64,000 bases of DNA from Euonymus europaeus (GCA_963580455.1 OY756958.1:13900501-13964500), one strand, 5' to 3'. Positions 1-14,830 are shown, counted from the stretch's first letter. The notes: generated from the sequence alone by a model not told the origin. Translations and numbers: made by a program.

Positions 1-3000
1 GGAGGTGATTTTAACGTTTTTGTCCATTTGTCGTAGAAAGTTGGGGTTTTGGCATCGAAATAATCTAGGAAGTTTATACTCGTAAAATTTGACATAGAAG
101 AAGAACAAAAATTGTACACCGACCAACTTTGATGGTCCGAAATTGCTCAACTCTTTCTATGGAAGTGCTTTTAACATTTTTGTCCATTTGTCTTAGAAAG
201 TTCTTGTTTTGACATCAAAATAATCTACGAAGCTTGTACTCGTAAAATTTGACATAAAAGAACAGTAAAAAGTGTACACCGAGCAAGTTTGATGGTCCGA
301 AGTTACTCAACTCTCTCTATGGAGGAGCTTTAATTTGTTTTGTACATTTTTCATAGAAAGTTGGTATTTTGTCATCGCAATAATCTAGGAAGCTTATACT
401 CGTAAAATTTGACATAGAAGAACAATAAAAAGTGTACACCGAGCAACTTTGATAGTCCGAAGTTGCACGACTCATTCCATGGAGGAGCTTTAAAAGGTTT
501 TGTCCATTTGTCGTAGAAAGTTGGGGTTTTGGCATAGAAATAATCTAGGAAGCTTATACTCGTAAAATTTGACATAGAAGAACAATAAAAAGTGTACACC
601 GAGCAACTTTGATAGTCCGAAGTTGCACGACTCATTCCATGGAGGAGCTTTAAACGGTTTTGTCCACTTATCTTAGAAAGTTGAGGTTTGGCATCGAAAT
701 AATCTAGGAAGCTTATAGTCATAAAATTTGACATAGAAGAACAATAAAAAGTGTACACCGAGCAACTTTGATAGTTTGAAGTTGCTCAACTCACTCTATG
801 GAGGAGCTTTAAACAGTTTTGTCCATTTGTCGTAGAAAGTTGGGGTTTTGGCATCGAAATAATCTAGGAAGCTTATACTCGTATAATTTGACATAAAAGA
901 ACAATAAAAAGTGTACACCGAGCAACTTTGATAGTCCGAAGTTGCACGACTCATTCCATGGAGGAGCTTTAAAAGGTTTTGTCCATTTGTCGTAGAAAGT
1001 TAGGGTTTTGGCATCGAAATCATCTGGAAAGCTTATACTCGTAAAATTTGACACAGAAGAACAACAAAAATTGTACACCGACCAACTTTGATGGTCCGAA
1101 ATTGCTCAACTCTCTCTATGGAGGAGCTTTTAACATTTTTGTCCATTTGTCTTAGAAAGTTCGTGTTTTGGCTTCGAAATAATCTAGGAAGCTTATATTC
1201 GTAAAATTTGACATAGAAGAACATTAAAAAGTGTACACCGAGCAGTTTTGATGGTCCGGATTTGCTCAACACTCTCTACGGAGGAGCTTTAAACGGTTTT
1301 GTCCATTTGTCATAGAAAGTTGGGGTTTTGGCATCGAAATAATCTAGGAAGCTTATACTCGTAAAATTTGACATAGAAGAACAATAAAAAGTGTACACCG
1401 AGCAAGTTTGATGGTCCGAAATTGCTCAACTCTTTCTATGGAGTGCTTTTAACATTTTTGTCCATTTGTCTTAGAAAGTTCTTGTTTTGACATCAAAATA
1501 ATCTACGAAGCTTGTACTCGTAAAATTTGACATAAAAGAACAGTAAAAAGTGTACACCGAGCAAGTTTGATGGTCCGAAGTTACTCAACTCTCTCTACGG
1601 AGCAGCTTTAATTTGTTTTGTACATTTTTCATAGAAAGTTGGTATTTTGGCATCGCAATAATCTAGGAAGCTTATACTCGTAAAATTTGACATAGAAGAA
1701 CAATAAAAAGTGTACACCGAGCAACTTTGATAGTCCGAAGTTGCACGACTCATTCCATGGAGGAGCTTTAAAAGGTTTTGTCCATTTGTCATAGAAAGTT
1801 AGGGTTTTGGCATCGAAATAATCTAGGAAGCTTATACTCGTAAAATTTGACATAGAAGAACAATAAAAAGTGTACAACGAACAACTTTGATAGTCCGCAG
1901 TTGCACAACTCACTCTATGGAGGAGCTTTAAACGGTTTTGTCCATTTGTCACAGATAGTTGGTGTTTTGGCATCGAAATAATCTTTGAAGCTTATACTCG
2001 TAAAATTTTACATAGAAGAACATTAAAAAGTTTACACCGAACAACATTGATGGTCCGAAGTTGCTCAACTCCTTCTATAGAGGAGCTTTTAACGGTTTTA
2101 TCCATTGGCAATAGAAAGTTGGGGTTTTGGCATCGAAATAATCTAGGAAGCTTATACTCGTAAAATTTGACATAGAAGAACAATAAAAATTGTACACCGA
2201 GTAAGTTTGATGGTCCGAAGTTGCTCAACTCTCTCTATGGAGGTGATTTTAACGTTTTTGTCCATTTGTCGTAGAAAGTTGGGGTTTTGGCATCAAAATA
2301 ATCTACGAAGCTTGTACTCATAAAATTTGACATAGAAGAACAATAAAAAGTGTACACAGAACAACATTGATGGTTCGAAGTTGTTCAACTCACTCTATGG
2401 AGGAGCTTTAAATGGTTTTGTCCATTTGTCATAGAAAGTTTGGGTTTTGGCATCGAAATAATCTAGGAAGCTTATACTCTTAAAATTCGACATAGAAGAA
2501 CAATAAAATGTGAACACCGAGCAACTTTGAGGGTCCGAAGTTGTTCAACTCACTCTATCGAGGAGCTTTAAACGGTTTTGTCCATTTGTCATAAAAAGTT
2601 GGGGTTCTAGCATCGAAATAATCTAGGAAGCTTATACTCGTAAAATTTGACATAGAAGAACAATAAAAAGTGTACACCGAGCAAGTTTGATGGTCCGAAA
2701 TTGCTCAACTCTTTCTATGGAGTGCTTTTAACATTTTTGTCCATTTGTCTTAGAAAGTTCTTGTTTTGACATCAAAATAATCTACGAAGCTTGTACTCGT
2801 AAAATTTGACATAAAAGAACAGTAAAAAGTGTACACCGAGCAAGTTTGATGGTCCGAAGTTACTCAACTCTCTCTACGGAGCAGCTTTAATTTGTTTTGT
2901 ACATTTTTCATAGAAAGTTGGTATTTTGGCATCGCAATAATCTAGGAAGCTTATACTCGTAAAATTTGACATAGAAGAACAATAAAAAGTGTACACCGAG

Positions 3001-6000
3001 CAACTTTGATAGTCCGAAGTTGCACGACTCATTCCATGGAGGAGCTTTAAAAGGTTTTGTCCATTTGTCATAGAAAGTTAGGGTTTTGGCATCGAAATAA
3101 TCTAGGAAGCTTATACTCGTAAAATTTGACATAGAAGAACAATAAAAAGTGTACAACGAACAACTTTGATAGTCCGCAGTTGCACAACTCACTCTATGGA
3201 GGAGCTTTAAACGGTTTTGTCCATTTGTCACAGATAGTTGGTGTTTTGGCATCGAAATAATCTTTGAAGCTTATACTCGTAAAATTTGACATAGAAGAAC
3301 AATAAAAAGTGTACACCGAGCAACTTCGATAGTCCGAAGTTGCACGACTCATTCCATGGAGGAGCTTTAAAAGGTTTTGTCCATTTGTCATAGAAAGTTA
3401 GGGTTTTGGCATCGAAATAATATAGGAAGCTTATACTCGTAAAATTTGACATAGAAGAACAATAAAAAGTGTACAACGAACAACTTTGATAGTCCGCAGT
3501 TGCACAACTCACTCTATGGAGGAGCTTTAAACGGTTTTGTCCATTTGTCACAGATAGTTGGTGTTTTGGCATCGAAATAATCTTTGAAGCTTATACTCGT
3601 AAAATTTGACATAGAAGAACATTAAAAAGTTTACACCGAACAACATTGATGGTCCGAAGTTGCTCAACTCCTTCTATAGATGAGCTTTTAACGGTTTTGT
3701 CCATCGGCAATAGAAAGTTGGGGTTTTGGCATCGAAATAATCTAGGAAGCATATACTCGTAAAATTTGACATAGAAGAACAATAAAAATTGTACACCAAG
3801 TAAGTTTGATGGTCCGAAGTTGCTCAACTCTCTCTATGGAGGTGATTTTAACATTTTTTTCCATTTGTCTTAGAAAGTTGTTGTTTTGACATCAAAATAA
3901 TCTACGAAGCTTGTACTCATAAAATTTGACGTAGAAGAACAATAAAAAGTGTACACCGAGCAACTTTGATGGTCCGAAGTTGCTCAACTCTCTCTATGGG
4001 GTAGCTTTAAACGGTTTTGTCCATTCGTCATAGAAAGTTAGGGTTTTGGCATGAAAATAATCTAGGAAGCTTATACTCATAAAATTTGACGTAGAAGAAC
4101 AGTAAAAAGTGTACACCGACCAAGTTTGATGGTCCGAATTTGCTCAACCCTTTCTATGGAGGAGCTTTTAAAGTTTTTGTCCATTTCTCTTAAAAAGTTG
4201 GGGTTTTGGCATCAAAATAATCTAGGAAGCTTATACTCCTAAAATTTGACATTGAAGAACAATAAAAAGTGTACAGCGAGCAACTTTGATACTACGAAGT
4301 TGCTCAACTCACTCTATAGAGGTGCTTTAAAAGGTTTTGCCCATTTGTCATAGAAGGTTGGGGTTTTGGCATCGAAATAATCTAGGAAGCTTATACTCGT
4401 AAAATTTGACATAGAAGAACAGTAAAAGGTGTACACCGAGCAACTTTGATAGTCCGAAGTTGCACAACTCATTCTATTGAGGAGCTTTAAAAGGTTTTGT
4501 CCATTTGTCATAGAAAGTTGGGGTTTTGGCATCGAAATTATCTGGGAAGCTTATACTCGTAAAATTTGACATAGAAGAACAACAAAAAGTGTACAACGAC
4601 CAACTTTGATGGTCCGAAATTGCTCAACTCTCTCTATGGAGGAGCTTTTAACATTTTTGTCTAGTTGTCTTAGAAAGTTTATGTTTTGGCATCAAAATAA
4701 TCTAGGAAGCTTATATTCGTAAAATTTGACATAGAAGAACAATAAAATGTGTACACCGAGGAACTTTGATGGTCGGAAATTGTTCAACTCACTCTATGGA
4801 GGAGCTTTAAACGGTTTTGTTCATTTGTCATAGAAAGTTGGGGTTCTGGCTTCGAAATAATCTAGGAAGCTTATACTCGTAAAATTTGACATAGAAGATT
4901 AATAAAAAGTGTACACCGAACAACTTTGATAGTCCGAAGTTGCACAACTTACTCTATGGAGGAGCTTTAAACGGTTTTGTCCATTTGTCATAGATAGTTG
5001 TTGTTTTGGCATCGAAATAATCTAGGAAGCTTATACTCGTAAAATTTTACATAGAAGAACATTAAAAAGTTTACACCGAACAACATTGATGGTCCGAAGT
5101 TGCTCAACTCCTTCTATAGAGGAGCTTTTAACGGTTTTATCCATTGGCAATAGAAAGTTGGGGTTTTGGCATCGAAATAATCTAGGAAGCTTATACTCGT
5201 AAAATTTGACATAGAAGAACAATAAAAATTGTACACCGAGTAAGTTTGATGGTCCGAAGTTGCTCAACTCTCTCTATGGAGGTGATTTTAACGTTTTTGT
5301 CCATTTGTCGTAGAAAGTTGGGGTTTTGGCATCGAAATAATCTAGGATGCTTATACTCGTAAAATTTGACATAGAAGAACATTAAAAAGTTTACACCGAA
5401 CAACATTGATGGTCCGAAGTTGCTCAACTCCTTCTATAGATGAGCTTTTAACGGTTTTGTCCATTGGCAATAGAAAGTTGGGGTTTTGGCATCGAAATAA
5501 TCTAGGAAGCATATACTCGTAAAATTTGACATAGAAGAACAATAAAAATTGTACACCGAGTAAGTTTGATGGTCCGAAGTTGCTCAACTCTCTCTATGGA
5601 GGTGATTTTAACGTTTTTGTCCATTTGTCGTAGAAAGTTGGGGTTTTGGCATCGAAATAATCTAGGAAGCTTATACTCGTAAAATTTGACATAGAAGAAG
5701 AACAAAAATTGTACACCGACCAACTTCGATGGTCCGAAATTGCTCAACTCTTTCTATGGAAGTGCTTTTAACATTTTTGTCCATTTGTCTTAGAAGGTTC
5801 TTGTTTTGACATCAAAATAATCTACGAAGCTTGTACTCGTAAAATTTGACATAAAAGAACAGTAAAAAGTGTACACCGAGCAAGTTTGATGGTCCGAAGT
5901 TACTCAACTCTCTCTATGGAGGAGCTTTAATTTGTTTTGTACATTTTTCATAGAAAGTTGGTATTTTGCCATCGCAATAATCTAGGAAGCTTATACTCGT

Positions 6001-7260
6001 AAAATTTGACATAGAAGAACAATAAAAATTGTACACCGAGCAACTTTGATAGTCCGAAGTTGCACGACTCATTCCATGGAGGAGCTTTAAAAGGTTTTGT
6101 CCATTTGTCGTAGAAAGTTGGGGTTTTGGCATAGAAATAATCTAGGAAGCTTATACTCATAAAATTTGACATAGAAGAACAATAAAAAGTGTACACCGAG
6201 CAACTTTGATAGTCCGAAGTTGCACGACTCATTCCATGGAGGAGCTTTAAAAGGTTTTGTCCATTTATCTTAGAAATTTGAGGTTTTGGCATCGAAATAA
6301 TCTAGGAAGCTTATAGTCATAAAATTTGACATAGAAGAACAATAAAAAGTGTACACCGAGCAACTTTGATAGTTTGAAGTTGCTCAACTCACTCTATGGA
6401 GGAGCTTTAAACAGTTTTGTCCATTTGTCGTAGAAAGTTGGGGTTTTGGCATCGAAATAATCTAGGAAGCTTATACTCGTATAATTTGACATAGAAGAAC
6501 AATAAAAAGTGTACACCTAGCAACTTTGATAGTCCGAAGTTGCACGACTCATTCCATGGAGGAGCTTTAAAAGGTTTTGTCCATTTGTCGTAGAAAGTTA
6601 GGATTTTGGCATCGAAATCATCTGGAAAGCTTATACTCGTAAAATTTGACACAGAAGAACAACAAAATTGTACACCGACCAACTTTGATGGTCCGAAATT
6701 GCTCAACTCTCTCTATGGAGGAGCTTTTAACATTTTTGTCCATTTGTCTTAGAAAGTTCGTGTTTTGGCATCGAAATAATCTAGGAAGCCTATATGCGTA
6801 AAATTTGACATAGAAGAACATTAAAAAGTGTACACCGAGCAGTTTTGATGGTCCGAATTTGCTCAACACTCTCTACGGAGGAGCTTTAAACGGTTTTGTC
6901 CATTTGTCATAGATAGTTGGGGTTTTGGCATCGAAATAATCTAGGAAGCTTATACTCGTAAAATTTCACATAGAAGAACAATAAAAAGTGTACACAGAAC
7001 AACATTGATGGTTCGAAGTTGTTCAACTCACTCTATGGAGGAGCTTTAAATGGTTTTGTCCATTTGTCATAGAAAGTTTGGGTTTTGGCATCGAAATAAT
7101 CTAGGAAGCTTATACTCTTAAAATTCGATATAGAAGAACAATAAAATGTGAACACCGAGCAACTTTGATGGTCCGAAGTTGTTCAACTCACTCTATCGTG
7201 GAGCTTTAAACGGTTTTGTCCATTTGTCATAAAAAGTTGGGATTCTAGCATCGAAATAAT
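1..7260. repeat. Irregular HOR block with 5,597-, 1,279- and 320-bp offsets
   Basis: Long-range near-duplicates show layered duplication. About 1-1390 matches 5598-6985 (offset 5,597, about 35 monomers). About 1340-1990 matches 2619-3269 (offset 1,279, 8 monomers). A dimer of about 2950-3270 is duplicated as 3270-3590 (offset exactly 320), after which the match to the earlier copy resumes with offset 1,599. The pair of monomers at 1992-2240 recurs at 3591-3840, 5031-5280 and 5351-5600. A subfamily marked by a GAACAAC/GTTGTTC dyad recurs at 2359 and about 4,638 bp later. Boundaries were read by eye and are good to about one monomer. Confidence 0.75.
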
Positions 7261-8229
7261 CTAGGAAGCTTATACTCGTAAAATTTGACATAGAAGAACA
7301 ATAAAAAGTGTACACCGAGCAACTTTGATAGTCCGAAGTTGCTCAACTCACTCTATGGAGGAGCTTTAAAAGGTTTTGTCCATTTGTCGTAGAAAGTTGG
7401 GGTTTTGGCATCGAAATAATCTGGGAAGCTTATACTTGTGAAATTTGACATAGAATAACAAAAAAAATTGTACACCGACCAACTTTGATGGTCCGAAATT
7501 ACTCAACTCTCTCTATGGAGGAGCTTTTAACGTTTTTGTCCGTTTGTATTAGAAAGTTCGTCTTTCGGCATCGAATAAATCTAGGAAGCTTATATTCGTA
7601 AAATTTTACATAGAAGAACAGTAAAAAGTGTACACCGAGCAACTTTGATGGTCTGAAGTTGCTCAACTCTCTCTATGGAGAAGATTTTAAAGTTTTTGTC
7701 CATTTATCTTAGAAAGTTGAGGTTTTGGCATCGAAATAATCTAGGAAGCTTATACTCATAAAATTTGACATAGAAGAACAATAAAAATTGTACACCGATC
7801 AACTTTGATAGTCCGAAGTTGCTGAACTCACTCTATGGAGGAGCTTTAAACGGTTTTGTCCATTTGTCATAGAAAGTTGGGGTTCTGGCATCGAAATAAT
7901 TTAGGAAGCTTATACTCGTAAAATTTGACAAAGAAGAACAATACAAAGTGTACACCGAACAACTTTGGTAGTCCGAAGTTGCACAACTCACTCTAGGGAG
8001 GAGCTTTAAACGGTTTTGTCAATTTGTCATAGATAGTTGGTGTTTTGGCATCGAAATAATCTAGGAAGCTTATACTCGTAAAATTTGACATAGAAGAACA
8101 TTAAAAAGTTTACACCGAACAACATTGATGGTCCGAAGTTGCTCAATTCCTTCTATAGAGGAGCTTTAAACTGTTTTGTCCATTTGCCATAGAAAGTTGG
8201 TATTTTGGCATCGAAATAATCTAGGAAGC

Positions 8230-11200
8230 TTATACTCGTAAAATTTGACATAGAAGAACAATAAAAAGTTTACACCGAACAACATTGATGGTCCGATGTT
8301 GCTCAACTCCTTCTATAGAGGAGCTTTTAACGGTTTTGTCAATTTGCAATAGAAAGTTGGGGTTTTGGCATCGAAATAATCTAGGAAGCTTATAGTCGTA
8401 AAATTTGACATAGAAGAACAATAAAAAGTGTACAGCGAGCAACTTTGATAGTCCGAAGTTGCTGAACTCACTCTATGGAGGAGCTTTAAAAGGTTTTGCC
8501 CAATTGTCATAGAAATTGGGGTTTTGGCATCGAAATAATCTAGGAAGCTTATACTCGTAAAATTTGACATAGAAGAACAATAAAAAATATACACCGAGTA
8601 ACTTGGACGGTCCGAAGTTACTCAACTCTCTCTATAGAGGATCTTTCAAAGTTTTTGTCCATTTCTCTTAGAAAGTTGGGGTTTTGGCATCGAAATAATC
8701 TTGGAAACTTATACTCGTAAAATTTGATGTAGAAGAACAATAAAAAGTGTTCATTGAGCAACTTTAATGGTCCGGAATTGCTCAACTCTCACTACAAAGT
8801 AGCTTTTAACGGTTTTGTCCATTTGTCATTGATAGTTGGGGTTTTGGCATCAAAATAATCCAGCAAGCATATACTCGTAAAATTTGAAATAGAAAAAGTA
8901 TAAAAAATGTACACCGAGCAACTTTGATGATTCGAAGTTGCTCAACTCTCTCTATGGAGGAGCTTTTAACGTTTTTGTCCATTTGTCTTAGAAAGTGGTC
9001 GTTTTGGCATCAAAATAATCCTGGAAGCATATACTCGTAAAATTTGACATAGAAGAACAATAAAAAGTGTACACTAAGCAACTTTGATGATTCGAAGTTG
9101 CTCAACTCTCTCTATGGAGGAGCTTTTAAATTTTTTGTCCATTTCTCTTAGAAAGTTGGGGTTTTGGCATCGAAATAATCTAGGAAGCTTATACTCGTAA
9201 AATTTTACATAGAAGAACAATAAAAAGTGTACACCGAGCAAATTTGATGGTCCGAAATTGCTCAACTCTCACTATGAAGTAGCATTTAACGGTTTTGTCC
9301 ATTTGTCATTGATAGTTGAGGTTTTGGCATCAAAATAATCCGGCAAGTATACTCGTAAAATTTGACATAGAAGAACAATAAAAATTGTACACCGAGCAAC
9401 TTTGATAGTCAAAAGTTGCACAACTCACTCTATGGAGGAGATTTAAACAGTTTTGTCCATTTGTCATAGAAAGTTGGGGTTTTAGCATCGAAATAATCTA
9501 GGAAGCTTATACTCATAAGATTTGACATAGAAGAACAATAAAAAGTTTACACCGAACAACATTGATGGTCCGATGTTGCTCAACTCCTTCTATAGACGAG
9601 CTTTTAACGGTTTTGTCAATTGGCAATAGAAAGTTGGGGTTTTGGCATCGAAATAATCTAGGAAGCTTATAGTCGTAAAAGTTGACATAGAAGAACAATA
9701 AAAAGTGTACAGCGAGCAACTTTGATAGTCCGAAGTTGCTGAACTCACTCTATGGAGGAGCTTTAAAAGGTTTTGCCCAATTGTCATAGAAATTGGGGTT
9801 TTGGCATCGAAATAATCTAGGAAGTTTATACTCGTAAAATTTGACATAGAAGAACAATAAAAAGTGTACACCGAGCAACTTTGTAAGTCCGAAGTTCTTC
9901 AACTCTCTCTATGGAGGTGATTTCAACGTTTTTGTCCATTTGTCTTAGAAAGTTGTTGTTTTGACATCCAAATAATCTACGAAGCTTATACTCGTAAAAT
10001 TTGACATAGAAGAACAATAAAAAATATACACCGAGTAACTTGGACGGTCCGAAGTTACTCAACTCTATCTATGGAGGATCTTTTAAAGTTTTTGTCCATT
10101 TCTCTTAGAAAGTTGGGGTTTTGGCATCGAAATAATCTTGGAAACTTATACTCGTAAAATTTGATGTAGAAGAACAATAAAAAGTGTTCATTGAGCAACT
10201 TTAATGGTCCGGAATTGCTCAACTCTCACTACGAAGTAGCTTTTAACGGTTTTGTCCATTTGTCATTGATAGTTGGGGTTTTGGCATCAAAATAATCCAG
10301 CAAGCATATACTCGTAAAATTTGAAATAGAAAAAGTATAAAAAATGTACACCGAGCAACTTTCATGATTCGAAGTTGCTCAACTCTCTCTATGGAGGAGC
10401 TTTTAACGTTTTTGTCCATTTGTCTTAGAAAGTGGTCGTTTTGGCATCAAAATAATCCTGGAAGCATATACTCGTAAAATTTGACATAGAACAACAATAA
10501 AAAGTGTACACTAAGCAACTTTGATGATTCGAAGTTGCTCAACTCTCTCTATGGAGGAGCTTTTAAATTTTTTGTCCATTTCTCTTAGAAAGTTGGGGTT
10601 TTGGCATCGAAATAATCTAGGAAGCTTATACTCGTAAAATTTGACATAGAAGAACAATAAAAAGTGTACACCGAGCAAATTTGATGGTCCGAAATTGCTC
10701 AACTCTCACTATGAAGTAGCATTTAACGGTTTTGTCCATTTGTCATTGATAGTTGAGGTTTTGGCATCAAAATAATCCGGCAAGTATACTCGTAAAATTT
10801 GACATAGAAGAAAAATAAAAACTGTACACCGAGCAACTTTGATAGTCAAAAGTTGCACAACTCACTCTATGGAGGAGATTTAAACGGTTTTGTCCATTTG
10901 TCATAGAAAGTTGGGGTTTTGGCATCGAAATAATCTAGGAAGCTTATACTCATAAGATTTGACATAGAAGAACAATAAAAAGTTTACACCGAACAACATT
11001 GATGGTCCGATGTTGCTCAACTCCTTCTATAGAGGAGCTTTTAACGGTTTTGCCAATTGGCAATAGAAAGTTGGGGTTTTGGCATCGAAATAATCTAGGA
11101 AGCTTATAGTCGTAAAAGTTGACATAGAAGAACAATAAAAAGTGTACAGCGAGCAACTTTGATAGTCCGAAGTTGCTGAACTCACTCTATGGAGGAGCTT

Positions 11201-14200
11201 TAAAAGGTTTTGCCCAATTGTCATAGAAATTGGGGTTTTGGCATCGAAATAGTCTAGGAAGTTTATACTCGTAAAATTTGACATAGAAGAACAATAAAAA
11301 GTGTACACCGAGCAACTTTGTAAGTCCGAAGTTCTTCAACTCTCTCTATGGAGGTGATTTCACATTTTTGTCCATTTGTCTTAGAAAGTTGTTGTTTTGA
11401 CATCCAAATAATCTACGAAGCTTATACTCGTAAAATTTGACATAGAAGAACAATAAAAAATATACGCCGAGTAACTTGGACGGCCCGAAGTTACTCAACT
11501 CTCTCTATGGAGGATCTTTTAAAGTTTTTGTCCATTTCTCTTAGAAAGTTGGGGTTTTGGCATCGAAATAATCTTGGAAACTTATACTCGTAAAATTTGA
11601 TGTAGAAGAACAATAAAAAGTGTTCATTGAGCAACTTTAATGGTCCGGAATTGCTCAACTCTCACTACGAAGTAGCTTTTAACGGTTTTGTCCATTTGTC
11701 ATTGATAGTTGGGGTTTTGGCATCAAAATAATCCAGCAAGCATATACTCGTAAAACTTGAAATAGAAAAAGTATAAAAAATGTACACCGAGCAACTTTGA
11801 TGATTCGAAGTTGCTCAACTCTCTCTATGGAGGAGCTTTTAACGTTTTTGTCCATTTGTCTTAGAAAGTGGTCGTTTTGGCATCAAAATAATCCTGGAAG
11901 CATATACTCGTAAAATTTGACATAGAACAACAATAAAAAGTGTACACTAAGCAACTTTGATGATTCGAAGTTGCTCAACTCTCTCTATGGAGGAGCTTTT
12001 AAATTTTTTGTCCATTTCTCTTAAAAAGTTGGGGTTTTGGCATCGAAATAATCTAGGAAGCTTATACTCGTAAAATTTGACATAGAAGAACAATAAAAAG
12101 TGTACACCGAGCAAATTTGATGGTCCGAAATTGCTCAACTCTCACTATGAAGTAGCATTTAACGGTTTTGTCCATTTGTCATTGATAGTTGAGGTTTTGG
12201 CATCAAAATAATCCGGCAAGTATACTCGTAAAATTTGACATAGAAGAACAATAAAAACTGTACACCGAGCAACTTTGATAGTCAAAAGTTGCACAACTCA
12301 CTCTATGGAGGAGATTTAAACGGTTTTGTCCATTTGTCATAGAAAGTTGGGGTTTTGGCATCGAAATAATCTAGGAAGCTTATACTCATAAGATTTGACA
12401 TAGAAGAACAATAAAAAGTGTACAACGAGCAACTTTGATAGTCCGAAGTTGCTGAACTCACTCTATGGAGGAGCTTTAAAAGGTTTTGCCATTTGTCATA
12501 GAAATTGAGGTTTTGGCATCGAAATAATATAGGAAGCTTATACTCGTAAAATTTGAAATAGAAGAACAATAAAAAGTGTACAGCGAGCAACTTTGATAGT
12601 CCGAAGTTGCTGAACTCACTCTATGGAGGAGCTTTAAAAGGTTTTGCCCAATTGTCATAGAAATTGGGGTTTTGGCATCGAAATAGTCTAGGAAGTTTAT
12701 ACTCGTAAAATTTGACATAGAAGAACAATAAAAAATGTACACCGAGTAACTTGGACAGTCCGAAGTTGCTCAACTCTCTCTATGGAGGAGCTTTTAAAGT
12801 TTTTGTCCTTTTCTCTTAGAAAGTTGGGGTTTTCGCATCGAAATAATCTAGGAAGCTTATACTCGTTAAATTTGACATAGAAGAACAATAAAAAGTGTAC
12901 ACCGAGCAAATTTGAGGGTCCGAAATTGCTCAACTCTCACTATGAAGTAGCATTTAACGGTTTTGTCCATTTGTCATTGATAGTTGAGGTTTTGGCATCA
13001 AAATAATCTTGGAAACTTATACTCGTAAAATTTGATGTAGAAGAACAATAAAAAGTGTTCATTGAGCAACTTTAATGGTCCGGAATTGCTCAACTCTCAC
13101 TACGAAGTAGCTTTTAACGGTTTTGTCCATTTGTCATTGATAGTTGCGGTTTTGGCATCAAAATAATCCAGCAAGCATATACTCGTAAAACTTGAAATAG
13201 AAAAAGTATAAAAAATGTACACCGAGCAACTTTGATGATTCGAAGTTGCTCAACTCTCTCTATGGAGGAGCTTTTAACGTTTTTGTCCATTTGTCTTAGA
13301 AAGTGGTCGTTTTGGCATCAAAATAATCCTGGAAGCATATACTCGTAAAATTTGACATAGAACAACAATAAAAAGTGTACACTAAGCAACTTTGATGATT
13401 CGAAGTTGCTCAACTCTCTCTATGGAGGAGCTTTTAAATTTTTTGTCCATTTCTCTTAGAAAGTTGGGGTTTTGGCATCGAAATAATCTAGGAAGCTTAT
13501 ACTCGTAAAATTTGACATAGAAGAACAATAAAAAGTGTACACCGAGCAAATTTGATGGTCCGAAATTGCTCAACTCTCACTATGAAGTAGCATTTAACGG
13601 TTTTGTCCATTTGTCATTGATAGTTGAGGTTTTGGCATCAAAATAATCCGGCAAGTATACTCGTAAAATTTGACATAGAAGAACAATAAAAACTGTACAC
13701 CGAGCAACTTTGATAGTCAAAAGTTGCACAACTCACTCTATGGAGGAGATTTAAACGGTTTTGTCCATTTGTCATAGAAAGTTGGGGTTTTGGCATCGAA
13801 ATAATCTAGGACGCTTATACTCATAAGATTTGACATAGAAGAACAATAAAAAGTGTACAACGAGCAACTTTGATAGTCCGAAGTTGCTGAACTCACTCTA
13901 TGGAGGAGCTTTAAAAGGTTTTGCCATTTGTCATAGAAATTGAGGTTTTGGCATCGAAATAATATAGGAAGCTTATACTCGTAAAATTTGAAATAGAAGA
14001 ACAATAAAAAGTGTACACCGAGCAACTTTGATAGTCCGAAGTTCTTCAACTCTCTCTATGGAGGTGATTTCAACGTTTTTCTCCATTTGTCTTAGAAAGT
14101 TGTTGTTTTGACATCCAAATAATCTACGAAGCTTATACTCGTAAAATTTGACATAGAAGAACAATAAAAAATGTACACCGAGTAACTTGGACAGTCCGAA

Positions 14201-14830
14201 GTTGCTCAACTCTCTCTATGGAGGAGCTTTTAAAGTTTTTGTCCTTTTCTCTTAGAAAGTTGGGGTTTTCGCATCGAAATAATCTAGGAAGCTTATACTC
14301 GTTAAATTTGACATAGAAGAACAATAAAAAGTGTACACCGAGCAAATTTGATGGTCCGAAATTGCTCAACTCTCACTATGAAGTAGCATTTAACGGTTTT
14401 GTCCATTTGTCATTGATAGTTGAGGTTTTGGCATCAAAATAATCCGGCAAGTATACTCGTAAAATTTGACATAGAAGAACAATAAAAATTGTACACCGAG
14501 CAACTTTGATAGTCAAAAGTTGCACAACTCACTCTATGGAGGAGATTTAAACAGTTTTGTCCATTTGTCATAGAAAGTTGGGGTTTTAGCATCGAAATAA
14601 TCTAGAAAGCTTATACTCATAAGATTTGACATAGAAGAACAATAAAAAGTTTACACCGAACAACATTGATGGTCCGATGTTGCTCAACTCCTTCTATAGA
14701 CGAGCTTTTAACGGTTTTGTCAATTGGCAATAGAAAGTTGGGGTTTTGGCATCGAAATAATCTAGGAAGCTTATAGTCGTAAAAGTTGACATAGAAGAAC
14801 AATAAAAAGTGTACAGCGAGCAACTTTGAT
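8230..14830. repeat. Nine-monomer HOR, unit about 1,437 bp
   Basis: A distinctive monomer with a TTTTAAATTTTTTG run recurs near 9118, 10555, 11992 and 13427, that is every 1,435-1,437 bp (nine monomers, some shortened by 3-4 bp). Other markers keep the same spacing: the TAACTTGGACGG variant near 8598 and 10037, and the CAACAT/ATGTTG dyad variant near 8280, 9560 and 10997, reappearing at about 14664. The first copy is one monomer short (spacing 1,283 bp). The copy around 12.4-14.6 kb is rearranged, with a shifted order of subfamilies. The 3-bp shortened monomers, which go straight from CAAG to TATACTCG, are diagnostic. Confidence 0.8.

Noticed and set aside
8930..8945. CENP-B-box-like site around the TTCGAAGTTG part of the dyad
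   Set aside because: It has TTCG but lacks the CGGG half of the known motif, and plants are not expected to use it.
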